In this document: positions 36,760 through 46,066 of the stretch, in pieces
Layout of the letters: every line of letters starts with the position of its first letter
Position numbering within the stretch: the first letter of the stretch is position 1
Source of the DNA: Brevibacillus sp. DP1.3A
GTDB taxonomy: Bacteria; Bacillota; Bacilli; Brevibacillales; Brevibacillaceae
NCBI RefSeq assembly: GCF_013284245.2
Contig: NZ_CP085876.1
Location: forward strand, 3,455,001-3,519,000
DNA length: 64,000 bases
Direction of reading: 5' to 3'
The notes under the pieces: model-generated
The model's database searches: none
Told to the model about the DNA's origin: nothing
The model's input: the letters and a program-made list of their open reading frames with translations, nothing else
Position numbers and translations under genes: made by a program

Positions 36760-37524
36760 ATGCCGGGATTTGTTATTATCCGGGAATGGAAAGAGCTTTT
36801 CGCAGCCCGTTCCGTATTGATTACGAATCTTGCTGCACCATTCGTAATATTGGTTGTAGCTCTGATCACAACTGTATTTGCCCAAAACGGTAAGATGGAG
36901 TTCATCCTTAATCTAATGAAATTGACTAATCCCCTCCTTAACATGGCAGGTGAAGATGGTCATATTGCCATTGCCCGCTTCTATTTCCTCTTGTTCCTGA
37001 TCGTACCGGCGATGATCCCCTTAACATTTGCCACGACGAGCATCATCATGGAAAAAATGACAGGAACATTAGAAAGCGTACTGGTCACCCCGATTTCCAC
37101 CAAGGAGTTTTTGCTTGGTAAGGTCCTAGCTTACTCCTTGCCTTCCATCGCTCTGACCTGGGTGGTCCAGCTAATCTTTCTAGGGTTCATCTTTGCAACC
37201 TTTGACAATGCTAGCGAGTATTTTTCCATCGTATTTATTCTCGCGATGCTCCTGCTCGTCCCATTTATTTCGATCATCAGCGTATCCATGAGCGTCATTG
37301 TTTCCTCCAAAGTTGACAATGTCGCAGCAGCCCAACAATTTGGTGCCATACTGGTTCTGCCGATCATCGGACTTGCTGTCAGTCAGGTCATCTTCCTCTC
37401 CATGATGAGCAATCCGGTAATCTATTTGGGAATGGTCACGATTTGTGCGGTGGTTGCCCTGATCATGTTCCAGATAAGTATTAAGGTGTTTGATCGTGAG
37501 CATATCATCAGCAAGTGGAAATAA
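36760..37524 (+). CDS. ABC-2 type transporter permease
   Basis: Membrane partner of the preceding ATPase (1 bp gap), 254 aa. There are about six hydrophobic segments: one near the N-terminus (LAAPFVILVVALITTVFA), then a cluster from about residue 75 to the end. It contains the ABC-2 type core MEKMTGTLESVLVTPIS before the third segment, typical of NatB-like permeases. A strong bidirectional terminator follows at 37,542-37,590. Substrate unknown; its location beside lgrA suggests peptide export or self-protection. Confidence 0.85.
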   Translation: MPGFVIIREWKELFAARSVLITNLAAPFVILVVALITTVFAQNGKMEFILNLMKLTNPLLNMAGEDGHIAIARFYFLLFLIVPAMIPLTFATTSIIMEKMTGTLESVLVTPISTKEFLLGKVLAYSLPSIALTWVVQLIFLGFIFATFDNASEYFSIVFILAMLLLVPFISIISVSMSVIVSSKVDNVAAAQQFGAILVLPIIGLAVSQVIFLSMMSNPVIYLGMVTICAVVALIMFQISIKVFDREHIISKWK

Positions 37525-37541
37525 CCGAAAGTATGAAAAAT

Positions 37542-37590
37542 AACCACTTGATGAAATCGTTGTTGTCACACGATTTCATCAGGTGGTTTT
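37542..37590. terminator. Bidirectional intrinsic terminator between ABC permease and aldo/keto reductase
   Basis: An 18 bp stem with one G-T pair (arms 37,542-37,559 and 37,571-37,588) and an 11-base loop, with a T-run on the plus side and a T-rich tail on the minus side. It separates convergent genes. Confidence 0.85.
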
Positions 37591-37608
37591 ACTATTTGGG
37601 GAGTGTTT

Positions 37609-39153
37609 TTAGCCAATAACCGCTTTAAGGGTTTGGGTCATTGTATGCCAGTCCTCTTCTTGCATGATCGTATCCAAAGGTCTCTTCAATTCCATGAGTA
37701 CATCATCTACATAATGCTCACGTCTCATCCCTACGAGGACGCTGTGTACCTCTGGAGTGGCGCGCATCGTTCTAATCGCAGCTTGGCTGAGGTTATCTGT
37801 TGTCATCAAATGCGGTTTCACCCTCGTCACCTCTTTCGAGATATCCAGTGAACGCTGGTAGTCTTTGGGGGCGTAGTAGTTCTTCAAAGCTTCAGCTGTC
37901 TCCATGAGAGTTGCCTTGTAGGTATCCAGCCATTGCTGCGTCTGGTCGTCCAAGCCCTCATGTTTTTTAATCGTATTGCGAATATCTTCGATGACCGGCT
38001 CAAACAAGAAGCTTCTCACATTTTGCACATTTGTGGTAGAGTATAGCTTTTTCCAGTATTTGCGGAGTGTAGCTCCAGATGATATTTTTTTCTTCAGCTC
38101 TTTCACATCTTCTTTCTCCATTTTAAGTAATGGCAAGACACGATAGACGATCTGATCCTCTACATCATCTACACGATTCAGACAATCCTTGATTTGACGA
38201 ATGGCTTCTTTTTCGTCAATGACTGTGCTCTGATCTAGTTGGAAGTTCGTCAGGCGGAAGATTTTTTCCTTCGCTGTCACATCTAGCGTCCGGTTGGTCA
38301 TTACACCAAGTCCTTTTTCCTTGGCAAATAACAAGGCACTCTTGCCTTGCGCATGGCTTTTTTCCAGCATGGCACCGGATTCGTACATGTTCATTGGAAA
38401 CTGTATGACGCGAAAATGGTGATTCGGCGTAATCTTTTCTGCAATCTCCCAAAGGGTATCCAGCGCAACAAAATCAAATTCCTTGACATTGCTGACAAAC
38501 GAATTGGCACTGACTCCATAGCATTGAATCCGGCCTGATTCTACTTCTTTCTCCAGATGTCGAAAAGCCTTCTCCATTCGCTCTAATAATTCATCATACG
38601 CTTCCTGTTGTTTGATCTTTTTCATCTTTGCCCATAGCAAATACCACTCTGGATTGTGCAGCATGAGGCAATCAATCGTGTCCACCTGCAGGCGCTGCAG
38701 ACTGCGTGTCAGCTGGTCTTGAAGGTATTCTGGGTGGATACATATCGACATTCCATCATGTACCGTTGTGAAGTCTTGATACGGTTTGCCTTCCGCTGTC
38801 CTCTTCGTCGTCTCTTCGGAATCCTCGCCTTGGACGATACCAGCCTTGGACACGATTACAAGCTCTTCCCGCTTTATTTTTTCTTCACTTATCAGCTGCT
38901 TCAGCACATGACCGATGACTTTCTCAGCGCTACCATTTGTATACATACTACTCGTGTCTATTAGATTGATTCCTTCGAGCAGTGCCTTACGGAGAGCTTG
39001 CTGGTACTGCTCATCTTGTTCATCAATCCGGTACGTTCCGAATCCAACCTGACTGATCCACACATCGAAGCTACCAAATTGCTTATAGAAAAGATGGGTA
39101 TTGGCCTGTGCTAGGCGCTGTGTCCCCTCTCGCGTTGCTTTTCCTGTCATCAT
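37609..39153 (-). CDS. Aldo/keto reductase with long C-terminal extension; candidate gramicidin aldehyde reductase
   Basis: 514 aa. The start is the first ATG of a double ATG at 39153, overlapping the thioesterase stop as ATGA; the longer frame upstream lies inside that gene. The N-terminal half is an aldo/keto reductase barrel with a visible catalytic tetrad: Asp66, Tyr71 (LIDTSSMY), Lys103 (VIVSKAG) and His166 (CLMLHNP). After about residue 330 comes a 180-residue, mostly helical, charged extension. Linear gramicidin is finished by two reductases: the terminal reductase domain of LgrD gives a peptide aldehyde and an aldoreductase named LgrE reduces it to the ethanolamide. This gene is the best candidate for that second step by chemistry and position. 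I leave the symbol empty because the name lgrE has, as I recall, also been attached to a thioesterase-like protein such as the gene just upstream. Confidence 0.85.
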   Translation of the reverse strand: MMTGKATREGTQRLAQANTHLFYKQFGSFDVWISQVGFGTYRIDEQDEQYQQALRKALLEGINLIDTSSMYTNGSAEKVIGHVLKQLISEEKIKREELVIVSKAGIVQGEDSEETTKRTAEGKPYQDFTTVHDGMSICIHPEYLQDQLTRSLQRLQVDTIDCLMLHNPEWYLLWAKMKKIKQQEAYDELLERMEKAFRHLEKEVESGRIQCYGVSANSFVSNVKEFDFVALDTLWEIAEKITPNHHFRVIQFPMNMYESGAMLEKSHAQGKSALLFAKEKGLGVMTNRTLDVTAKEKIFRLTNFQLDQSTVIDEKEAIRQIKDCLNRVDDVEDQIVYRVLPLLKMEKEDVKELKKKISSGATLRKYWKKLYSTTNVQNVRSFLFEPVIEDIRNTIKKHEGLDDQTQQWLDTYKATLMETAEALKNYYAPKDYQRSLDISKEVTRVKPHLMTTDNLSQAAIRTMRATPEVHSVLVGMRREHYVDDVLMELKRPLDTIMQEEDWHTMTQTLKAVIG

Positions 39154-39932
39154 CCTATCCCCCTGTACCCAGCAAGATAATTTTGAAGAGTTGACCCGAC
39201 AATAGTAAGGACTTGGTCCTGTTGAGAATGGATGAAAAAATGGTCCCCTTCTAGTATGTGCGTTTGAAAAGAAGCGTTCGTGTGATCTCTCCAGGCTTCG
39301 AGATGGGTTACGGAAAAATCCGGGTCCTGCCAACCGCCAATGGCCGTCAGTCCGAACTCCAGCGGTTGATCGTCTTGATAGCGATACGTCTCGCATATCG
39401 TGAAATCAGCCCGAAGCGTAGGGAGAAGCATGTTCAGAATCTCCTTGTCCTCAAAAACTTCCTTTGGCGTGCCATTCATCGTTCGTACGCCCTCCAGAAA
39501 CTCATGATCTGGGAGATGATGGATGGCTTCACCCGGATCTGGCAGATGCGGGGCATGGTATCCGGATGCAAACAGGTGCTGCGGCTTGAGGTCGTAATGT
39601 TTGCGTAAATATCTGGCCAGCTCAAAGCTGACCAGCGTTCCCATGCTATGTCCAAAAAAGGCAAACGGTCGATTCAGATAGGGAAGTAGCGCTTCTGCCA
39701 GATCACGAATCATTACAGACAAATCCGTGTAGCAAGGCTCTAAAAAGCGATTACTTCTCCCTGGTAGCTGCACAGGACAAACGCCAATCTGAACGGGCAG
39801 CTTTTTTTGCCAATCCCGATAAATACCAGCATGACCACCAGCATAGTGAAAGCAAAATAATAGCACTTCTGCCTCTGCTGTCATTTTTGCAGAGAGTAGC
39901 CATCGGTTCTGGGAAGCGTACATCTTTTGCAT
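39150..39932 (-). CDS. Type II thioesterase (alpha/beta hydrolase) of the NRPS cluster
   Basis: 260 aa, cytosolic. It has the type II thioesterase signature: oxyanion region FHYAGGHAG, nucleophile Ser96 in GHSMG, acid in the GWQDPDF region (about 207) and His in EGDHFFIH (about 238). Such enzymes remove wrong acyl groups from carrier proteins and restore stalled synthetases. A GAGGAGG site precedes the ATG. It lies 21 bp after the adaptor lipoprotein and overlaps the reductase by 4 bp, so it is part of the pump-adaptor-thioesterase-reductase operon. A protein of this family and length is annotated as LgrE in the original cluster as far as I recall, so it may be the positional lgrE. Confidence 0.9.
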   Translation of the reverse strand: MQKMYASQNRWLLSAKMTAEAEVLLFCFHYAGGHAGIYRDWQKKLPVQIGVCPVQLPGRSNRFLEPCYTDLSVMIRDLAEALLPYLNRPFAFFGHSMGTLVSFELARYLRKHYDLKPQHLFASGYHAPHLPDPGEAIHHLPDHEFLEGVRTMNGTPKEVFEDKEILNMLLPTLRADFTICETYRYQDDQPLEFGLTAIGGWQDPDFSVTHLEAWRDHTNASFQTHILEGDHFFIHSQQDQVLTIVGSTLQNYLAGYRGIG

Positions 39933-39953
39933 AGGTATCCTCCTCGATATTAC

Positions 39954-41288
39954 TTAGGGAACAATGCGAATTTTTGCGCCATCTTTTAATTGTGATTGTC
40001 CTTTGATAACTACCTTGTCTCCTGATTTCACTCCAGAGCCGATAAGCGTCTTCTCAGTTCCTTTTGAAGCGATCGAGATTTCCTTCTCAGCTACTCTTTC
40101 ACCATTCACGACGTAGGCAACCGATTTCCCATTTCGCTCAAGGATGGCATCTGTCGGTATGAGAATGCCTGCTTGTCCTTTGATTGAAGACACAACCGCC
40201 TTCATTCCAGGAAGTAGCGTACCTTTTGGATTTGGCACTTCTATTTCCACAGGGAAAAGCTTAGATTGGTCAGAGGCCTTTAGTCCCACGTAGGTAATAC
40301 TACCTTTGACCTTGATATTTTGAGATGGAACCTGCAAATCTAGTTGTATTCCTTTTTGGAAGCTTGCCAACGCTTTTTCTGACACATTCACCTTCACAAT
40401 CATCGGGTCAAGGTTAATTACCGTTGCAACAGGCTTTTGCGGGTTAATCGTATCACCTTCTTGGACTTGTATATCGGTGACAATGCCGTCTACTGTTGAT
40501 TTGATCAGTGTGTTTTCCAACGCATTTCTGGAAATATCCACTTCAACCTTTCCTTGTTGAACATTTGCTTGCGTGACTCGTCCATTTTTATCGGCTGTAT
40601 TCACTTGCGTCCGAGCATTAATTAAAGCGATTTGTGCCTGATCTAGCTGGCTTTGATACTGATTTTTTGCTTGCAGATATGCGTTTTCTGCATTGTCAAG
40701 CTCACTTTTGGACAATGCTTTCTCTTCAAACAGCTTTTTAGCGCGATCGTAATTTGCTTTCGCCAGCGTCAATCCTTGTGCAATCGTACGATTTGCATTC
40801 GCAAAGGTTTGCTCCGCCTGCTTCAGATGACTGTTTGCCAATTGACTGGACGTCCCCATTTTGTTGGAATGCTCTAGATTTGCGTTGGCGACTGCTAATG
40901 CCGCCTCAGCTTGACGTAGTTTCAATTGCGCTTCGGTTTGATCCAGCTTTCCGATGACTTGCCCTTTTTTGACTGTGTCCCCTTTTTTCACTAGGATTTG
41001 TGAGACGGTCCCGGTAGTTTTGCCGTAAATACTCACATCCGTGTTAGCAAATACCTCCGCCAGCAACCTGTCGGATTCTTTGAGTTCTCCTTCTATTACT
41101 TCCTCTACTTGAACATCAACGGAATTCTCCACTTTAATGGTTTCAATTTCAGTACTCGACGGGCTTTCGATTTGTGTTCTTCCTTCATTAGAATTGGTCT
41201 TTTCTGCGGATTGAGAATTGCATCCCGAGATGATCGCCAAGCCTAAAAGACATGTCACAACTGAGCTGATTAGCTTCGTCTTCTTCAT
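39954..41288 (-). CDS. RND efflux adaptor (membrane fusion) lipoprotein
   Basis: 444 aa. The N-terminus is a lipoprotein signal ending in the lipobox ISGC (Cys near residue 23), followed by a Ser/Thr/Glu-rich linker. Then come the lipoyl half-motifs (VSQILVKKGDTVKKGQVIG and a second half near residue 270), a coiled-coil hairpin of about 110 residues and a beta-barrel region. This is the HlyD/AcrA architecture. In Gram-positives such adaptors are anchored to the outer face of the membrane and pair with an RND pump; the pump gene lies 24 bp upstream. Probable role: export of, or protection from, the lipophilic peptide. Confidence 0.9.
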   Translation of the reverse strand: MKKTKLISSVVTCLLGLAIISGCNSQSAEKTNSNEGRTQIESPSSTEIETIKVENSVDVQVEEVIEGELKESDRLLAEVFANTDVSIYGKTTGTVSQILVKKGDTVKKGQVIGKLDQTEAQLKLRQAEAALAVANANLEHSNKMGTSSQLANSHLKQAEQTFANANRTIAQGLTLAKANYDRAKKLFEEKALSKSELDNAENAYLQAKNQYQSQLDQAQIALINARTQVNTADKNGRVTQANVQQGKVEVDISRNALENTLIKSTVDGIVTDIQVQEGDTINPQKPVATVINLDPMIVKVNVSEKALASFQKGIQLDLQVPSQNIKVKGSITYVGLKASDQSKLFPVEIEVPNPKGTLLPGMKAVVSSIKGQAGILIPTDAILERNGKSVAYVVNGERVAEKEISIASKGTEKTLIGSGVKSGDKVVIKGQSQLKDGAKIRIVP

Positions 41289-41312
41289 TTTTAGTAAATT
41301 CCTCCCTCTGCC

Positions 41313-44300
41313 TTACCCAGACTTTTTCATATCGCGTAAACTTCTCAGCACGGAAATAAACATATCCTCACTTGGCTCGATCTCTGCTTCTTTGGTATCC
41401 GGGGCAAAAAACTCTTTTTTGATCCGATACAGTAATTCATACCCGACAGGAACTACGATTAAGGTCAGGATCGTCGAAGTAACAAGTCCACCAATAACCA
41501 CAATCGCCAAGCTTTTGGTCATCAAGGCTCCTTCAGAAAAGCCGAGGTAAAGCGGCAAGAGCGCGCTGACTGTCGCAACTGCTGTCATAATGATGGGGCG
41601 TAATCGGGTAACGCCAGCTTCGACAACTGCCTCACGCATAGAAGTACCTTCCAGTCTTCGATGCTGGATATTGTCCACATACACGATTGCATTGGTAACA
41701 ACAATTCCGACCAGCATCAAAAAGCCGATAAGTGCCGTTATATCGAGAACGGTATCCGAAATGAACAGGCCAAATAATCCACCGATCACAGCAAGTGGTA
41801 GGGACAGTAGAATCGCGAGCGGAGCCGTAGCATTGCCAAAAGTGATGAGCATGACAATATAGACGATAAAAATGGCTGCTCCAATAGCTAAGAGCATATC
41901 TTTAAAGCTTTTTTCCATGTCACTTGAGACACCTTCAGATGACAATGTAACTCCAGCAGGTAATTTTTCCGCTTGCAACATCGCAAACAGGAAATTACTC
42001 GCTCCTCCTTTGTTGTCGCTCGTGATATCTGCTGTAATTTGTACGAATTGTTTTTCCTCTTTGCGCATGATTTGTGATTGCACTTTTTCTTGATCAATCT
42101 CAGCAAAGTCCACCAAACGCACTTGTTGCTTGCTTGGCGTTTGAATGTAGATATTGTTCAGTTCCTCTAGCGATTTCGCATGGTTTTGACCGAGTCCAAA
42201 GAAAAGACTATAGTCTTTGTCGTCGACTTTGATTTTGCCAATTTGAGTATCCGAGACTAGGAGGTTGACCTCTTGAGCCACCTGTACAGGGGAAACTCCC
42301 AGCTCCGAAGCTTTGTCTCTATCGACTTTGATGACAACTTCATTTTTGAAATCGTTCAAATTGTCCTTCACGTTGGTCAACAAAGGACTTACTTTCAAGT
42401 TTGATTTGACTATTTCGCTTGCCTCTTTCAAACGATCCAGATCTGGCCCGTACAGGATTACCTTGAACTTGTTGGTATCGCTGCTACCAGGTTTAGTCAA
42501 GGCCATTTCAGATCCTAGTGGAATCATTGGTTTGACGATTCCCTCAAATTTCTTGATGGTTTGGTCGAGATTCACATCTGGCCCTGTTTTGATTATTAAG
42601 AGGGCTTGGTTCGATTGGCGTATTTCCGCTTCATTTTCAGAGCCAAGATTGATTTCTATGTACTCTACTTCAGGCTGCTCCAGCAATTTACTTTCGACCT
42701 GGGCAACCGTTTGATCGAGACCATCTAGTTGAGTACCTTTTGGCATAGTTACTTGCGCGAATATGAACTTCGCTTCTGGATCAGGAAACAATCCGTATTT
42801 CATATACGGGAGAAGCGCTAGACTTGCGACAAATAGAACGAGTGCCAGAAATCCGACAGCAGGCTTGCGGTTGAGCGCCCAGTGCAGTAACTTCCTGTAC
42901 GTATCAGACCCTTTCCCATGTTCATATTCCTTGATCTTGTGGTCTTTTAGGATCAACAGCTTCGCTAACAGTGGAACAATCGTCACGGCTACTAATAGTG
43001 AGGCAAACAACGAGCAGACGACGGTTAGTGCAAATGGGCGGAATACTTCTCCGATCATCCCTCCAACAAACACAATGGGTAAAAATACGGCAGTTGTCGT
43101 AAAAGTCGATGAGGTAATTGCATGTAGCACTTCGTGGGTGGCAATTTGAATCAAGTTTTCCTTGCGCTCTTTGTTCAATTGCAAATGGCGGAAAATATTC
43201 TCGATGACGACGATACTGTCATCCACTACTCGTCCTACAGCCACTGCCATCCCGAACAGTGTGATCATATTGAGAGTAATGCCCATCCAGGACATGAAGA
43301 TCATACTCACTAGGATGGATGTTGGGATAGAGACTAGGACGATGAGGGTTGCATTCACATGACGCAAAAACAGCAAGATGACTACAGAAGCCATAATAGC
43401 TCCGAGCATGCCTTCCTTGAGCATGCCGTTAATCGAATTCTTGATATCGACAGAGGTGTCATAAATCGTGGTAAAGGTTAAGTTCGGATACTCTTCTTTT
43501 AATAGGGATAGTTTTTCATTGATGGCATCACCGGTTTCTACTGCATTGGCGTCACGTGTTTTGTAAATATTGATGTTAATTCCATTCTGGCCGTTAAAGC
43601 GGCTGATCGAATTAATGACCTGATCAAAATTGACTTCTGCGATATCGCCAAGCCTGACGTAGGTAAGCCCATTTTTGGGGTCACTTGGGAGGAATATCTT
43701 GGTGTTACGGATATCCTCCACATTGAGGTAACGGCTCACCACGCGAATGACGCGCTCTTCCCCATCCTCGGTGATCGAACCGATTGGCAGAGCTACGTGA
43801 TTGTCTAGTAAAAGCTGTTTCAACTGCAACGGAGTGATTCCGTAGTAGTTTAGCGCATCTATATTTGGCAGGATTTTCATTTCTTTGAATTGTCCGCCTA
43901 TTGTCGATACTTTATCAACACTTTCAATACCTTCTAACTCTTTGAGCAGTGTTTCTTTCACATCGTTGTCAAAATGATCGAGTCCACTCTCCTTATCCTG
44001 TCCTGTCACAAACAAATAATAGACGGGTTGATTGCTGAAGCCCTGAATCATCACTTGTGGTCTGCTTACTTTGCTAGGAAGCGCGATACTGGAAATTTTT
44101 CTTTCCAGCTCGTCCCTGACAGCTTGTACATCTGAACCAGTCTCCAAGTAGACCTGTAGCGTGGAACTATTGTTGCTTGAGTATGACTCCACTGCCTTAA
44201 CGCCTGTTACATGCGCAATTTCACGTTCCAATGGCTTCGTTACATCATCGAGAACATCTTCTGGTGATGCATCCGGATAAGTAGTATTGACTAGAAGCAC

Positions 44301-44432
44301 AGGGAAAGTGACATCTGGCATGTTCTCTACCTTGAGAGACATGGCGGCAATGATTCCACTGACTACGACAAGCAGGCTCATAATAATAATAGCTGTTGAG
44401 TTTCTGAGAGAAAAATTCGTTAGAAAACGCAA
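41313..44432 (-). CDS. RND family efflux pump (AcrB/SwrC-like)
   Basis: 1,039 aa, the usual length for the hydrophobe/amphiphile efflux family. The start is a TTG at 44432 behind GAGGGGGG with a 6-base spacer. It has a first membrane helix near residues 12-32, a large periplasm-type loop, a helix bundle from about 335 with the proton relay pair in VGRVVDDSIVVIENI, a second loop and a second helix bundle (about 850-1010). B. subtilis SwrC, of the same family, protects against surfactin. It is the first gene of the operon with adaptor, thioesterase and reductase, with a promoter at 44,470-44,498. Confidence 0.92.
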   Translation of the reverse strand: MRFLTNFSLRNSTAIIIMSLLVVVSGIIAAMSLKVENMPDVTFPVLLVNTTYPDASPEDVLDDVTKPLEREIAHVTGVKAVESYSSNNSSTLQVYLETGSDVQAVRDELERKISSIALPSKVSRPQVMIQGFSNQPVYYLFVTGQDKESGLDHFDNDVKETLLKELEGIESVDKVSTIGGQFKEMKILPNIDALNYYGITPLQLKQLLLDNHVALPIGSITEDGEERVIRVVSRYLNVEDIRNTKIFLPSDPKNGLTYVRLGDIAEVNFDQVINSISRFNGQNGININIYKTRDANAVETGDAINEKLSLLKEEYPNLTFTTIYDTSVDIKNSINGMLKEGMLGAIMASVVILLFLRHVNATLIVLVSIPTSILVSMIFMSWMGITLNMITLFGMAVAVGRVVDDSIVVIENIFRHLQLNKERKENLIQIATHEVLHAITSSTFTTTAVFLPIVFVGGMIGEVFRPFALTVVCSLFASLLVAVTIVPLLAKLLILKDHKIKEYEHGKGSDTYRKLLHWALNRKPAVGFLALVLFVASLALLPYMKYGLFPDPEAKFIFAQVTMPKGTQLDGLDQTVAQVESKLLEQPEVEYIEINLGSENEAEIRQSNQALLIIKTGPDVNLDQTIKKFEGIVKPMIPLGSEMALTKPGSSDTNKFKVILYGPDLDRLKEASEIVKSNLKVSPLLTNVKDNLNDFKNEVVIKVDRDKASELGVSPVQVAQEVNLLVSDTQIGKIKVDDKDYSLFFGLGQNHAKSLEELNNIYIQTPSKQQVRLVDFAEIDQEKVQSQIMRKEEKQFVQITADITSDNKGGASNFLFAMLQAEKLPAGVTLSSEGVSSDMEKSFKDMLLAIGAAIFIVYIVMLITFGNATAPLAILLSLPLAVIGGLFGLFISDTVLDITALIGFLMLVGIVVTNAIVYVDNIQHRRLEGTSMREAVVEAGVTRLRPIIMTAVATVSALLPLYLGFSEGALMTKSLAIVVIGGLVTSTILTLIVVPVGYELLYRIKKEFFAPDTKEAEIEPSEDMFISVLRSLRDMKKSG

Positions 44433-44469
44433 GGCATGCCCCCCTCATTCCTAATAAATTCCATTCTCT

Positions 44470-44498
44470 ATATTACCGCTCATTTTTTTGGTATTCAA
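44470..44498 (-). promoter_or_regulatory. Promoter of the RND-adaptor-thioesterase-reductase operon
   Basis: On the minus strand, TTGAAT (44,493-44,498) and TAATAT (44,470-44,475) are separated by exactly 17 bp, about 38 bases before the TTG start of the pump gene. Confidence 0.6.
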
Positions 44499-44562
44499 TA
44501 AATTTCCATAAAAATTAAAATTTGTTTTTCATTCCGCTTTTTTACGAAACAGGAAAGAAGAC

Positions 44563-44588
44563 CAAAAACCCCTTGTGACGGAGTTTTT
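44563..44588 (-). terminator. Intrinsic terminator after the CPBP gene
   Basis: On the minus strand AAAAACTCC pairs with GGGGTTTTT across a 7-base loop, ending in a T-run. It lies about 80 bases after the stop of the CPBP protease gene. Confidence 0.65.
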
Positions 44589-44669
44589 GATCTACTTACT
44601 CGAATCATCTCTCGAAATGTAAAGAAATTGTATGTTTCTACACACAACAGAATCGTATGCGAGGCGGTC

Positions 44670-45425
44670 TTATTTAATGAAACCATGAAGGATGATATCC
44701 CCTATCGCGTGAGCAATCATTGCGTACTCCAGCCCGCGCTTCCAATAGAGGTAACCAAATAATATTCCTGCCACCCCGTTAAGAGCCATCGTGCGAATGA
44801 ACAACAGCGGGGTAATCTCACCAAAATAGACATTTGCCGCAGGGAGATGACCAAGCCCAAATATAAGGGCTGCCCCAATGATGCCTGCCCAGTACATCCA
44901 GGGCTTAGGGGAGGCTTTACGTCCGAATAACTTGCTCAAAATCCACACGATCATTGTCATCATGAACAAGCGAACCATGACTTCCTCGTATACTCCGCCT
45001 TGAATGGATGTCAGGATACCTGCCCAAGTCGACACTTCTACGTCTTGGGCTTTTTCCGCCAAGATTGGTAGTAATGGTTGGAAAACAGCGAGTTCCAGTA
45101 TGAGGAGAAGACCTGTTGCTGCAAATCCAAAGATGACTGCCTGAATGATTCCCTTTTTGTTGAAGGATTCTCCACCTGTTTTATATAGCCACTTCCGAAT
45201 GACAGGGGCATCCAGCCCCACCTTGATTGCAAAGGTCAATCCAATCCACGAAAACAAAAATGCCATAATGCTTCCTTGCAAGACGAAAATTGCCATTGCA
45301 ACCGGTATCGGGAGAGGTATCATTGCCAATGCATCCCCACCGATTGCCAGCATATATGGAATAGCTGCGATAAAACCAATAGCGCTCACCAATGATAACA
45401 GAATTGCTATTTTTAAGTTTTTCAT
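44670..45425 (-). CDS. CPBP family intramembrane metalloprotease (Abi/CAAX protease-like)
   Basis: 251 aa membrane protein with about seven to eight hydrophobic segments. It has the CPBP motifs: EEVMVRLF (motif 1, about 145-152), FGLGH (motif 2, about 190) and HAIGD near the C-terminus (motif 4). Related proteins process prenylated proteins in eukaryotes and act as bacteriocin immunity or maturation proteins in Gram-positives. It is the third gene of the SdpR-SdpI operon, starting 1 bp after the SdpI stop, which suggests a role in envelope or toxin immunity. Confidence 0.85.
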   Translation of the reverse strand: MKNLKIAILLSLVSAIGFIAAIPYMLAIGGDALAMIPLPIPVAMAIFVLQGSIMAFLFSWIGLTFAIKVGLDAPVIRKWLYKTGGESFNKKGIIQAVIFGFAATGLLLILELAVFQPLLPILAEKAQDVEVSTWAGILTSIQGGVYEEVMVRLFMMTMIVWILSKLFGRKASPKPWMYWAGIIGAALIFGLGHLPAANVYFGEITPLLFIRTMALNGVAGILFGYLYWKRGLEYAMIAHAIGDIILHGFIK

Positions 45426-45426
45426 T

Positions 45427-46050
45427 CTACTTTCCCCTTCCTGTTCTTTTGTAATAGTAGTGGCTGCTTCCGAAAGAAATCAGAATCGTCACCAATACAA
45501 TGATTAACATCAGGACATAATGAATGGTCGTTGGTAAAAATGAGGTGAGCATGATGAGGATTCCTCCGAAGAAGAACACACGGGAACTCAATAGGTGGGT
45601 ATTTTTCCAGACCTCTTCACTAGCGAGTGACCATGGCGTGCGTATCCCAATCAGATAGTTATGTCGAAAACGAGGCATAAAATTTCCTATCGTTACAAAG
45701 AGAATTCCTAAAATAAGCGTGACAAAAATCCCAATATTTAACATATATCCATATCCATATGCGATTATCACGCTATGGATGACGAGAAGTACGATCATTA
45801 ATGTATTCAAGATTGTATCGTGACTGCTTTGGAACTTTTGGTAATACTGTTTTTGACTGCGAACAGCCACGAAAATAAACAGCATCACAACCGGAATAAA
45901 GGATACACCCACAAACTTAGGCGCAAAACCATTCGGTTCGCCATTTGGTCCCCAATGAATTACCATCTGATCTGGCATGGAGGGATAACAAATGACGCCC
46001 AAGACAACACTGATGAAAAAAAATAAAATAGACAAATTCGATTTATTCAT
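45427..46050 (-). CDS. SdpI family membrane protein
   Basis: 207 aa with about six membrane segments. The N-terminal part has the DUF1648 signature (PDQMVIHWGPNGEPNG), and the C-terminal half has the SdpI core (NYLIGIRTPWSLASEEVWKN). B. subtilis SdpI gives immunity to the killing factor SDP and, when bound to the toxin, sequesters the repressor SdpR at the membrane. It lies 16 bp after the SdpR-like repressor gene. No SDP toxin gene is visible nearby. Confidence 0.88.
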   Translation of the reverse strand: MNKSNLSILFFFISVVLGVICYPSMPDQMVIHWGPNGEPNGFAPKFVGVSFIPVVMLFIFVAVRSQKQYYQKFQSSHDTILNTLMIVLLVIHSVIIAYGYGYMLNIGIFVTLILGILFVTIGNFMPRFRHNYLIGIRTPWSLASEEVWKNTHLLSSRVFFFGGILIMLTSFLPTTIHYVLMLIIVLVTILISFGSSHYYYKRTGRGK

Positions 46051-46066
46051 GTGATTACCTCACTTT

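Noticed and set aside
37609-39396. 595-codon reading of the aldo/keto reductase
   Set aside because: Its first 81 residues are an out-of-frame reading of the thioesterase gene; the ATGA overlap at 39,153 gives the real start.
44495-44686. 63-codon minus-strand frame before the RND pump gene
   Set aside because: It covers the terminator and the pump promoter and has no ribosome site.
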